Below are positions 6,213 to 13,332 of a stretch of DNA of 13,334 nucleotides, in pieces (position 1 is the stretch's first letter; each line of letters begins with the position of its first letter). This stretch comes from an uncultured Holdemanella sp. (GTDB lineage Bacteria; Bacillota_I; Bacilli_A; Erysipelotrichales; Erysipelotrichaceae). A model generated the notes under the pieces. It ran no database searches. It saw nothing but the letters and a program-made list of their open reading frames with translations, and was not told the DNA's origin. The stretch covers positions 1 through 13,334 of the forward strand of contig NZ_CAKVMR010000057.1 of assembly GCF_934772795.1 (NCBI RefSeq), written 5' to 3'. Made by a program: the position numbers and the translations under genes.

Positions 6213-6408
6213 GCATCCGAACGGTTCGGATGCTGTCGGGGGCTCCAAATTTTTTCGGGCTCCGTGCCGTAGGGTTCGAATGCACGTCAAACGCACCCAA
6301 AAATGGGGGAAAAGTGTTCGGATGACCTACGCGTATCCGAACTTTTTTGCTAATATTTTGCTAATTAGAGGGGTTCGGATGACGTCATCCGAACCATCAT
6401 TCGAACCC
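6213..6408. repeat. Cluster of nested inverted GTTCGGAT repeats (candidate centromere, origin or recombination site)
   Basis: A gene-free region with eight copies of one 8-bp word. GTTCGGAT occurs as three inverted pairs: 6215-6222/6224-6231 (within a 21-nt palindrome, 6213-6233), 6316-6323/6335-6342, and 6373-6380/6387-6394 (within a perfect 24-nt palindrome, 6372-6395). The variant GTTCGAAT forms a fourth pair with 11-bp arms at 6272-6282 and 6398-6408, which encloses the second and third pairs. A single strand could fold into one hairpin plus a long stem carrying two more hairpins. The second pair runs into TTTTTT and could also stop rightward transcription. The region is more GC-rich than its surroundings and holds no supported gene. 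Function unknown; candidates are a ParB centromere, a replication or transfer origin, or accessory recombinase sites. Confidence 0.8.
6345..6365 (+). repeat. Tandem 11-bp-period direct repeat
   Basis: TTTTGCTAAT occurs at 6345-6354 and 6356-6365, exactly one helical turn apart. It lies about 155 bp from the att core, in the range where arm-type sites of tyrosine recombinases occur. It could equally be an iteron. Confidence 0.5.
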
Positions 6409-6444
6409 ATTTATTAGCACAAAACGGACAAAAATGAAGAATCA

Positions 6445-6487
6445 AAAAAGTGCTAAAAATGCCGTATTTACGGCACAATTAACACTT
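6445..6487. repeat. Two-level hairpin near the att core
   Basis: Outer arms AAGTGCTAA and TTAACACTT (one mismatch) enclose an inner perfect hairpin TGCCGT/ACGGCA with a 4-nt loop. The first 13 bases equal those at 16-28, and the architecture (outer GTGCTAA arms, inner short hairpin) is the same as in the 17-60 hairpin. There is no T run, so it is not an obvious terminator. TTAGCAC at 6414-6420 is a further inverted copy of the word. Confidence 0.55.
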
Positions 6488-6499
6488 CACGATATCAAG

Positions 6500-6508
6500 C
6501 GGACAAAA
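6500..6508 (+). repeat. 9-bp direct repeat beside the att core (second copy at 6425-6433)
   Basis: CGGACAAAA occurs at 6425-6433 and 6500-6508, 75 bp apart; the second copy is 11 bp from the att core. It may be a recombinase or excisionase site. Confidence 0.35.
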
Positions 6509-6519
6509 TACAGGGTCAG

Positions 6520-6564
6520 CTCCTAAGCGAAAGGTCGTAGGTTCGACTCCTATCTGGGACGCCA
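6520..6564 (+). other. Attachment-site scar: 3' part of tRNA-Arg(CCT)
   Basis: The 45 nt match the 3' part of a tRNA: anticodon loop CTCCTAA (6520-6526, anticodon CCT at 6522-6524, T33 in place), 3' anticodon strand GCGAA (6527-6531), variable loop AGGTC (6532-6536), T stem GTAGG/CCTAT (6537-6541, 6549-6553) around TTCGACT, acceptor strand CTGGGAC (6554-6560), discriminator G and encoded CCA (6562-6564). The bases just upstream (GTCAG) do not pair with GCGAA, and neither a D arm nor a 5' GTCCCAG is present. So the tRNA is cut at its anticodon loop. Integrative elements using tyrosine recombinases leave such a half repeat at the end distal to the rebuilt tRNA; the intact copy should be at the other end of the element, left of this window. 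Confidence 0.88.
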
Positions 6565-6577
6565 TATTGAGTTAAAA

Positions 6578-6611
6578 AAAGGCTGCAACGAATTTTGTCG
6601 TTACAGCTTTT
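6578..6611. terminator. Bidirectional hairpin terminator between the att scar and the exporter operon
   Basis: Arms AAAGGCTGCAACGA (6578-6591) and TCGTTACAGCTTTT (6598-6611) pair over 14 positions with one mismatch and one G-T, loop of 6. Leftward, for the exporter operon, the hairpin is followed by seven T and overlaps the permease stop codon. Rightward it would end the original tRNA transcript. Confidence 0.8.
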
Positions 6612-7854
6612 ATTCATGTCTTAAAGCTTCAATTGGATCAAGATTTGCAGCCTTATAGCTAGGTAGTAATCCAAAAATAATACCGATTGCCATAGAGAAT
6701 AAGACGGATAATATCATGGCAGGAATACTAATGGATACAGGGGTACTATTGAATATTGATATTAATTTAGCTAGACCAATCCCTGTTAATACACCTACAA
6801 TACCTCCAATGGAAGTAAGTACTACCGCTTCCGTTAAGAATTGGAATAGAATGGCTTTTTTCTTAGCACCAATGGCTTTTTTAAGGCCAATTTCTTTCGT
6901 TCTTTCTGTTACTGTTACTAACATGATGTTCATAACACCAATACCACCAACGAGTAAAGAAATACCGGCAATCCAGATCAACATGGCATTTGTGGACTTC
7001 GAAAGATTTTGAATATCTTTTGCCTGCTTCAATAAGTCTTGTGCTTTGTATTGAACACTTGAAGAAGAGACATATGTATTTAATACACTAGCTGCTTCTT
7101 TTCCAACACTAGTCATATTTGAAGTGGCATCCACCTTCAATAATGCGCTTTGCGGTTCATCAAATTGATAGAATAATGGCCAAGATTCGCTAGGAACATA
7201 TACTTTTGAACCCGTAGACTGATTGTATGTATAATAATCATCAATGCTGTCCATTGTAGGCTCAAAAGTTTCTTTATACGCACATACACCAACAATTGTG
7301 AATGGTGTTGAAGAAATCTCAATCGTTTTACCGATTGGATCATCTTCGCCAAATAGAAGCTTTGCGCTTGTTTCATCTAAGACGGCAACTTGTCTGAAGT
7401 TTTTATTATCGTCTTCTGTAATGCCTCTTCCTTGTTTGATCGTTAGTCCGGCAATAGAGAAGTAGTCTTGGTGAATACCTACAATGTATCCACCATCCAA
7501 AGATGTATTATTACGAAAGATTGCTTGATAACTTTGTCTAGAACGATACAGGGTAGCGCCTTCTACGTGATCGATATTTTTTAAAGATTCAAGTGTATCT
7601 TTTGAAACGGTTGGAACTCCATTAGGAATACCAGAATCAAAAGAGTATTCCCAATCTTCTTGATATAACGCAACTTTTACCGTGTTATTTCCTGAACCAA
7701 TTAGATTCTTTTCAATCTGATCATTTGTTCCCTTAATTGTAGAAACAATCGCAATGATGGAGGCAATGCCAATGATGATTCCAAGCATTGTTAAAAAGGA
7801 TCGCATTTTGTGCGCAAAAATACCTCGAAATGATAATCTTATGTTTTCAATCAT
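6610..7854 (-). CDS. MacB-type ABC transporter permease
   Basis: A 414-aa integral membrane subunit of a MacB/FtsX-type ABC exporter. The first membrane helix is at about 20-41 (LTMLGIIIGIASIIAIV), followed by a roughly 240-residue extracellular MacB periplasmic-core-like domain, then three helices at about 291-313, 337-362 and 377-400. The conserved TERTKEIGLKKAIGAKKK between helices 2 and 3 and the C-terminal DPIEALRHE are typical. Such permeases do not move substrate through a classic channel; they transmit ATP-driven motion to the outside part. The start overlaps the stop of the preceding fusion protein in ATGA, with GGAGG 7 nt before it. It is the last gene of the operon and ends in the terminator. 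The substrate (peptide, antibiotic or lipid) cannot be told from sequence. Confidence 0.92.
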   Translation of the reverse strand: MIENIRLSFRGIFAHKMRSFLTMLGIIIGIASIIAIVSTIKGTNDQIEKNLIGSGNNTVKVALYQEDWEYSFDSGIPNGVPTVSKDTLESLKNIDHVEGATLYRSRQSYQAIFRNNTSLDGGYIVGIHQDYFSIAGLTIKQGRGITEDDNKNFRQVAVLDETSAKLLFGEDDPIGKTIEISSTPFTIVGVCAYKETFEPTMDSIDDYYTYNQSTGSKVYVPSESWPLFYQFDEPQSALLKVDATSNMTSVGKEAASVLNTYVSSSSVQYKAQDLLKQAKDIQNLSKSTNAMLIWIAGISLLVGGIGVMNIMLVTVTERTKEIGLKKAIGAKKKAILFQFLTEAVVLTSIGGIVGVLTGIGLAKLISIFNSTPVSISIPAMILSVLFSMAIGIIFGLLPSYKAANLDPIEALRHE

Positions 7855-9605
7855 GATGCATCCTCCGAAGATTTTTGTGTCTTAACGCCTTCTTTTGCGT
7901 TTTTACTATACGCAAACGCAATATAATCCGTATCTGAAAGCCCATCTTTAATTTCCATCGTATCGCCCCATACGATTTTTCCAACAGTGACATATTGCTT
8001 CTTCAATCTTCCATGATTGTCTTTAAGTACATAGTACTTATTTCCTTCTTGTTTGACATAAGCCTTAGAAAGCCAAATCGAACTCGTTGTATCTGTATTC
8101 GAATTGAAAGTTAATTCCAAATATTCACCAGCTTGTATTTTTGATGCTTCTTTGGCATAGGCTTCAAACCCATAGTAGCTCACATTCGGATTTCCTGAAC
8201 CATTGTAGTTACTGCTTGAAGAAGGTACAGTATCGATGCTTTGAATTTTGGCATCAAATGTTTCCCCATTTGTCCAACAATAGGCAGAAATGGTATCGCC
8301 AACTTTAACTTGATCTAACATCAATTCACTGATGTTTCCTTTAATATAAGCTCCTTGTCCACCGGCAACTTCTAAGAAGGTATTTCCATCTTGTAAAGAA
8401 TCCGATGCTTTTTTGACATTTCGAACGACACCATTTCGTTTTGCACGAATGACACCATCATTTAATAAAGCTTTATTTTCACTTAAAGAAAGCTGGGCTT
8501 TTCTTAAGTCTAAATCTAAAGTTTTCAGTTCCTGTTTTTTATCACGAATAGCTTTTGCAAGTTCAATTTCTGTATAACCCGGTGGGATATCTTGACTTGG
8601 TTTTTGTTCTACTTCCACATATTTCTGTTCTTCTTTTGTGTGCGAAATCACCGAATACATATCGCCTTCATTCATGGATTGTTTAGCGGCAAACTTATCA
8701 CAACGAACAAGCCATGAAGAGCTAAGGTCACCATCATTTGTATACACATCGAATCGTAAGTATTGGTTTAGATTCGCATTGTCTAAAAATAGTTTTCCAT
8801 AGACAAAACCTTGGGCTTCACTCAAATTGAATACATAAGGATTTTGTTTCGTTCCAACTATAGAAATATTTTCAGAAGGAATTTGTTGTTGATCACTATA
8901 ATACTCTACAACATCTTTTGAATCATACACATTGTTTGAACCATCTATATATGTATATTCAATCCAATACCAACATGTATGATCTGATGTTTTTTTAACT
9001 CTTTCTTCTTTCCATAAAGAATCATCTTCATGAGGCCCTTTTTCAGGAGCTTCACTTTCTGTATCTGCATAATAGATCTTATAGTTTGTAAAATTCTTTT
9101 CAGCTTGGGATAAAGAAAGAATATAAGGATACAAACCATTTCCATCTTGATTTGGAATATCCGGTAATGGAGCTGGAGTAGGATCTGGTATATCTGGTTC
9201 AGGCGTAACATCTGGAACCGGTGTTGTATTTAATAATTTTTTTAACTCGTGATTGGCAAGTGTAATCGCATTTTGTGCTTTTTCCACTTCCAATTGACTT
9301 GTATCTACAGCACTTTGTAGTGTAGTCAGGTCATATGACAATAAAGGATCTCCTACACTCACTTGTTGACCATCTTTGACAAAGACTTGTGTGATTGTTT
9401 TAGAAGAATCATATAAAACCGATTGTGTATCACTATTAGATACAAGCCCTGTTGAAGTGGATGGATTATCCCAATAGCCTGTATTTAAACTGGATACAGA
9501 ATGAACTTCAATCGTATTGGATGAGCTTAAGTAAAACTTGATTCCAACCAAGGCAAATGCACATACAGAAGTAATAATAATTCCTTTTTTTATAGAAGGT
9601 TTCAT
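7851..9605 (-). CDS. Membrane fusion protein with a large insertion in its coiled-coil hairpin
   Basis: A 584-aa HlyD/MacA-like adaptor, about 200 residues longer than its operon partner. After an N-terminal membrane helix (8-26) come the first lipoyl half (about 70-92) and coil 1 (95-127). Then a Pro-rich linker (129-152, TPEPDIPDPTPAPLP) leads into an insert (155-340) where coil 1 should turn back. Coil 2 (345-382), the second lipoyl half (383-415) and the barrel domains follow. The insert carries two similar starts, YPYILSLSQA (159-168) and NPYVFNLSEA (255-264), suggesting an internal duplication, and is rich in Trp, Tyr and Asp. AAGGAGG precedes the ATG, which overlaps the ATPase stop in ATGA. 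The insert sits where Gram-negative adaptors meet an outer-membrane channel, so here it may bind substrate, cell wall or a partner (inference). Confidence 0.85.
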   Translation of the reverse strand: MKPSIKKGIIITSVCAFALVGIKFYLSSSNTIEVHSVSSLNTGYWDNPSTSTGLVSNSDTQSVLYDSSKTITQVFVKDGQQVSVGDPLLSYDLTTLQSAVDTSQLEVEKAQNAITLANHELKKLLNTTPVPDVTPEPDIPDPTPAPLPDIPNQDGNGLYPYILSLSQAEKNFTNYKIYYADTESEAPEKGPHEDDSLWKEERVKKTSDHTCWYWIEYTYIDGSNNVYDSKDVVEYYSDQQQIPSENISIVGTKQNPYVFNLSEAQGFVYGKLFLDNANLNQYLRFDVYTNDGDLSSSWLVRCDKFAAKQSMNEGDMYSVISHTKEEQKYVEVEQKPSQDIPPGYTEIELAKAIRDKKQELKTLDLDLRKAQLSLSENKALLNDGVIRAKRNGVVRNVKKASDSLQDGNTFLEVAGGQGAYIKGNISELMLDQVKVGDTISAYCWTNGETFDAKIQSIDTVPSSSSNYNGSGNPNVSYYGFEAYAKEASKIQAGEYLELTFNSNTDTTSSIWLSKAYVKQEGNKYYVLKDNHGRLKKQYVTVGKIVWGDTMEIKDGLSDTDYIAFAYSKNAKEGVKTQKSSEDAS

Positions 9606-10300
9606 AGTACACCTCCTTGTTTATTTTCAATGATTTCTCCATCAATGATATGAAGAATTTTTTTTGCATGACTTGCCACATTGGCATCATGCGTAATCAT
9701 GATGATTGTGACACCCTCATCATTTAAGGATTTAAATAATTCCATAACTTGTTTTCCACTTGCCTGATCTAATGCACCTGTAGGCTCATCGGCAAGTAGA
9801 ATTCTAGGATGATTGATTAGGGCACGGGCAATCGCAACACGTTGTTTTTGTCCACCTGACAATTGGCTTGGTTTAAAAGTTGTACGATCTGCTAAACCAA
9901 CTTTACTTAATACAACATCAGCCCTATGATTTCTTTCTTCTTTATTGATTCCTGCATAAATTAAGGGTAAAGCTACATTTTCTTGAGCCGTTTCTGAACT
10001 TAATAAATTGAAGTTTTGAAAGACAAAGCCAATCTTATTTAAACGAAGATCACTTAATGCATCATCACTCATTTCAGAAATATCTTCATCTTCAAATAGA
10101 TAGGTTCCTTTGGTAGCTCGATCCAAACATCCAATGATATTCATCAGTGTTGTTTTACCAGAACCACTAGGTCCCATAATCGCAACATAGTCACCTTGCG
10201 ATATTTCAAGACTTACATCTTTTAAAACAGGAACGATCAATGGTTCTTTTCCATAATTTTTATAAATATTTTTAAGATTAAGAAGCATTCGCATCACCAT
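9602..10300 (-). CDS. MacB/LolD-type ABC transporter ATPase
   Basis: A 232-aa nucleotide-binding subunit with every ABC motif: Walker A GPSGSGKT (43-50), Q-loop Gln95 in FVFQNFNLL, signature LSGGQ (147-151), Walker B ILLADEP (167-173) and H-loop His204. It belongs to the MacB/LolD/SalX group of lipoprotein, peptide and antibiotic exporters and would drive the permease encoded last in the operon. The outermost ATG at 10300 overlaps the upstream gene by 23 nt. ATGs at 10294 and 10288 are possible, and 10288 gives the N-terminus usual for the family (MLLNLKNIYKNYG). No strong Shine-Dalgarno settles the start, so translation is probably coupled to the upstream gene. The 3' end overlaps the second fusion-protein gene by 4 nt. 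Confidence 0.95.
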   Translation of the reverse strand: MVMRMLLNLKNIYKNYGKEPLIVPVLKDVSLEISQGDYVAIMGPSGSGKTTLMNIIGCLDRATKGTYLFEDEDISEMSDDALSDLRLNKIGFVFQNFNLLSSETAQENVALPLIYAGINKEERNHRADVVLSKVGLADRTTFKPSQLSGGQKQRVAIARALINHPRILLADEPTGALDQASGKQVMELFKSLNDEGVTIIMITHDANVASHAKKILHIIDGEIIENKQGGVL

Positions 10301-11441
10301 CCGTTTCCGTTTGGTATTCAGTCGTTGTCTTCATACCTTCCTTATATGTATCATCGGCCCATGCGATATAGTCATCTTCACTAAGTCCTGACTTGATTTT
10401 TGTGGTAAATGTTTCTTCATCCGTTTTACCAAGCTCTACTTTTCTTTTCTTTAATTTACCTCTTTCTGATACCCATACATAAGAGTTGCCATTGTCATCT
10501 GAAACAATAAAACTAGCATCGAGCCAAATTCCTTTTTTCTTAGAGGATTGACCGTTATCCACTTCAATATAGACGTGTTGTCCTAGCATTAATCCTTTAT
10601 TGTTTTCTAAAGAGACATAGAAAGGATATTTGGATGCAGATTCATTTGAATCATTTCCATAAAAGTTATTGTTCGAATTGGATTGAGGGTCTGTTTCCAC
10701 TTTGGTAACTGTACCTTTATAAATTTGATCTTCATTTATACGACTTCTTACAATAACACTTGTCCCTTCAGAAATGGTGCCCATTTCACTAATAGCGCCT
10801 TTCACTCTAAAATCTGTAGTTTGCGTAATGGATATTAATGGCTTTTGGTTTCCACTTTCATCCGTTCCACCATCTCTATTGACTTCTTTAATAATTCCAT
10901 CAATAGTTGAAACAACAGTAGAATTTTCAATTTGTTTATTCAACTGATCGATTTCAGTCTGTGTAGCTTTGATTGTATTTTGAGCCTGGCGAATCGCATA
11001 ACTTGCATCGTTGATTCGTGCCTGAATCTCGACTTTATCTGCACCCTTATTTAGTTCAGCCTTATAATCGGCGATGGTATTATTCTGCGCTTGGATTTCA
11101 TTATTTTGAGCTTCTATATCCAATTTCTTTTGGGCAATCGAATTCGCGGCTTCTGTTGTATCATAAGAAAATAATTTATCTCCCTTACTTACTTTTTGCC
11201 CTGCTTCTACATACATGTCTGTAATGGATTTGTTTCCATCTTGATTAATATCAACCGTTTCTGAGGATTCTACAACACCTGAATAACGATTTTCCGTATA
11301 GGAAGATCCAATGATTGTAGAAACTTTTTGAACATAGATGTTTTGATTGCTTGATCCCTTTGGAAACAAGAAATAAATACCGATAACGGCAATCAAAATG
11401 CATACTGAGATTAAAATTATAATTTTAGTCTTTTTTTTCAT
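10278..11441 (-). CDS. HlyD/MacA-like membrane fusion protein
   Basis: A 387-aa adaptor of standard size. A membrane helix at 7-26 anchors it with the bulk outside the cell. The first lipoyl half lies around 55-92 (VEAGQKVSKGDKLFSYD), a Gln/Asn-rich coiled-coil hairpin at about 97-173, then the second lipoyl half (175-207) and barrel domains. In Gram-positive bacteria such proteins work with MacB-type permeases in export or antimicrobial-peptide resistance. It is the first gene of the four-gene operon; AGGAG lies 8 nt before the ATG. Its last codons overlap the ATPase gene. A second, larger adaptor is encoded two genes on, so the complex may contain two kinds. Confidence 0.9.
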   Translation of the reverse strand: MKKKTKIIILISVCILIAVIGIYFLFPKGSSNQNIYVQKVSTIIGSSYTENRYSGVVESSETVDINQDGNKSITDMYVEAGQKVSKGDKLFSYDTTEAANSIAQKKLDIEAQNNEIQAQNNTIADYKAELNKGADKVEIQARINDASYAIRQAQNTIKATQTEIDQLNKQIENSTVVSTIDGIIKEVNRDGGTDESGNQKPLISITQTTDFRVKGAISEMGTISEGTSVIVRSRINEDQIYKGTVTKVETDPQSNSNNNFYGNDSNESASKYPFYVSLENNKGLMLGQHVYIEVDNGQSSKKKGIWLDASFIVSDDNGNSYVWVSERGKLKKRKVELGKTDEETFTTKIKSGLSEDDYIAWADDTYKEGMKTTTEYQTETDGDANAS

Positions 11442-11475
11442 ATAGTATTCTCCTGAAATTTAGTGTTATATATTC

Positions 11476-11484
11476 AGTATATCA
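11476..11484 (-). promoter_or_regulatory. Candidate extended -10 promoter of the exporter operon
   Basis: On the minus strand TGATATACT is an extended -10 (TG-n-TATACT) with no good -35 at 17 bp. Transcription would start about 28 nt before the ATG at 11441. An alternative pair, TTTACA (11532-11537) and TATTTT (11509-11514) with 17-bp spacing, lies further upstream. Either or both may be used. Confidence 0.4.
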
Positions 11485-11523
11485 AATACTAGTATAGAAA
11501 ATTCCTTAAAAATACTTAAATTA

Positions 11524-11532
11524 TGGTATACT
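11524..11532 (+). promoter_or_regulatory. Candidate extended -10 promoter of the SulP gene
   Basis: TGGTATACT is an extended -10 (TG-n-TATACT) with only a weak -35 (CCTTAA, 17 bp upstream). It lies about 50 bp before the SulP start and back to back with the exporter promoter in a 143-bp intergenic region. Confidence 0.45.
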
Positions 11533-11584
11533 GTAAAGGTTGTTAAAAAGAGAGGGATATTAACAAACGAATTCACTGAAACCG

Positions 11585-13213
11585 ATGTTACTTTCATCAC
11601 TTAAAAGCTATGATAAGTCTCAGTTTTTCAAAGATGTAACGGCTGGAATTATTGTAGCTATTATCGCGTTGCCACTATCGATTGCATTGGCACTTGCTTC
11701 AGGTGTTGGACCGGAAGCCGGAATCTTTACTGCCATTGTGGCAGGTTTTGTCATTTCAGCATTAGGCGGAAGTAGTGTCCAAATTGCAGGGCCAACCGCT
11801 GCTTTTGCGACTATTGTTGCAGGGATTGTAGCTCATGATGGAATGGATGGACTTATTGTCGCCACTATTCTTGCGGGTATCTTTTTGATTTTGATGGGGC
11901 TTTGTCATTTTGGAAGTCTAATCAAATTTATTCCATTCACTATCACAACAGGTTTTACTTCTGGTATTGCCGTTACGATTGTGATTGGTCAATTAAAAGA
12001 TTTCTTTGGATTGACCTATCCAACCGGAGTGAAACCCATTGAAACTGTTGAAAAATTTGAGGCCGTATTAAATAATTTTTCGACAATCAATATGGATGCC
12101 GTACTTGTTGGAATTGTTTGTCTAGCTATATTGATTATTTCTCCATACATTTTTAAAAGAATTCCAGGCTCACTTTTAGCCGTTATTGCCGGAATAGCAA
12201 TGGTTCAATTATTACCATTAAAGGTAAATACAATTGGAAATCTTTATACAATCAGTAACGCATTACCAACTTTACATTTTCCAGGTTTATCATTGAATAT
12301 CATCCAAAATGCACTTCCAAATGCACTAACCATAGCTGTATTAGCTGCCATTGAATCCTTACTTTCTTGTGTTGTTGCCGATGGTATGATCAATGGAAAA
12401 CACCGTTCGGATATGGAACTTGTTGCGCAAGGTGCTGGAAATATCGCATCTGCATTATTTGGAGGAATTCCTGCCACAGGGGCTATCGCAAGAACGGCAG
12501 CCAATATTAAAAATGGTGGAAGAACACCAATTGCCGGTATGGTGCACTCTATCACATTGGTGATTGTATTAGTTGTGTTGATGCCATATGCCGGAATGAT
12601 TCCGATGCCTACAATTGCATCGATTCTATTTATTGTTGCATACAATATGTGCCAATGGCGTACCTTTTTAAACTTAGTTAAAACAGCACCTAAAAGTGAT
12701 GTTATTGTGCTTGTCACTTCATTTGTGTTAACTGTTATCTTTGATTTGGTTGTCGCTATTGAAGTGGGTATGGTATTGGCATGTTTGTTATTTATTAAAC
12801 GTATGAGTGAAGAAACAAAAGTCAATGGATGGACATATGTAGATGATGATACACCAGATGTAGATGAGCATCTTCAAAAGCTTCCACTTCAGATTCGTGT
12901 ATATGAAATATCAGGACCATTATTCTTTGGCGCTGCTAGTGTGATTGAAGAAATTGCCGTCAAAGATTTTACAACATGTCTAGTTCTTCGTATGCGTAGT
13001 GTTCCTGCACTAGATAGTACGGCACTAAATGCCTTAAAAGACTTAGTTCAAGTCTGCGAATCCAAAGGCATCACGATTGTATTCTCACATGTGAATGATC
13101 AACCAATGAAGGTCATGGAAAAGGCCGGCTTTATTGAGCTTGTTGGTAAAGAAAACTTCCAACCGAATATCAGTGCTGCACTAAATCGTGCGGAAGAAAT
13201 TATTCATAAATAA
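11585..13213 (+). CDS. SulP-family anion transporter with STAS domain
   Basis: A 542-aa inner-membrane secondary transporter of the SulP (SLC26-like) family. Residues about 15-420 form the multi-helix transport core, with family motifs such as ALPLSIALALASGVGPEAGI (28-47) and VQIAGPTAAFATIVAG (65-80). Residues about 431-542 form a cytoplasmic STAS domain: VYEISGPLFFGAA and LRMRSVPALDSTAL, where DST is the STAS loop shared with anti-sigma-factor antagonists. Members move sulfate, bicarbonate or organic anions; which one cannot be told here. No strong Shine-Dalgarno precedes the ATG at 11585, and an in-frame stop about 24 nt upstream leaves no better ATG, GTG or TTG, so translation may start weakly or at a non-standard codon. 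It is divergent from the exporter operon, single, and closed by a terminator. Confidence 0.93.
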   Translation: MLLSSLKSYDKSQFFKDVTAGIIVAIIALPLSIALALASGVGPEAGIFTAIVAGFVISALGGSSVQIAGPTAAFATIVAGIVAHDGMDGLIVATILAGIFLILMGLCHFGSLIKFIPFTITTGFTSGIAVTIVIGQLKDFFGLTYPTGVKPIETVEKFEAVLNNFSTINMDAVLVGIVCLAILIISPYIFKRIPGSLLAVIAGIAMVQLLPLKVNTIGNLYTISNALPTLHFPGLSLNIIQNALPNALTIAVLAAIESLLSCVVADGMINGKHRSDMELVAQGAGNIASALFGGIPATGAIARTAANIKNGGRTPIAGMVHSITLVIVLVVLMPYAGMIPMPTIASILFIVAYNMCQWRTFLNLVKTAPKSDVIVLVTSFVLTVIFDLVVAIEVGMVLACLLFIKRMSEETKVNGWTYVDDDTPDVDEHLQKLPLQIRVYEISGPLFFGAASVIEEIAVKDFTTCLVLRMRSVPALDSTALNALKDLVQVCESKGITIVFSHVNDQPMKVMEKAGFIELVGKENFQPNISAALNRAEEIIHK

Positions 13214-13258
13214 GCAAAAAACGTGTTTGCGCAATGTTATTAAGTTAAGAGATGACGA

Positions 13259-13292
13259 ACCATCCGGATACTATTGTCTGGATGGTATTTTT
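13259..13292 (+). terminator. Intrinsic terminator of the SulP gene
   Basis: Arms ACCATCCGGA (13259-13268) and TCTGGATGGT (13277-13286), with one G-T pair and an 8-nt loop, followed by ATTTTTTATTT. It lies 45 bp past the SulP stop. Confidence 0.85.
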
Positions 13293-13314
13293 TATTTGAA
13301 AGCACGACGAAAAT

Positions 13315-13332
13315 TGTAGTATTGCTACTACA
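13315..13332. repeat. Short inverted repeat at the window edge
   Basis: TGTAGTA (13315-13321) and TACTACA (13326-13332) around TTGC. It may be an operator or hairpin of the next locus; the window ends here. Confidence 0.35.

Noticed and set aside
6316..6348. Hairpin plus T run read as an ordinary terminator
   Set aside because: It would work as a rightward terminator, but no plus-strand gene lies upstream and its stem uses the same word as the other repeats, so it is treated as part of the repeat cluster.
6181..6417. 78-codon plus-strand open frame in the repeat region
   Set aside because: No ribosome binding site, composition set by the palindromes and no resemblance to a protein; better explained as structured non-coding DNA.
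1..6519. CRISPR array or insertion sequence
   Set aside because: No regularly spaced repeats with unique spacers, no transposase and no terminal inverted repeats with target duplication are visible.
12244..12825. 193-codon minus-strand open frame
   Set aside because: Shadow of the SulP membrane core on the opposite strand; the plus-strand gene has clear family motifs.
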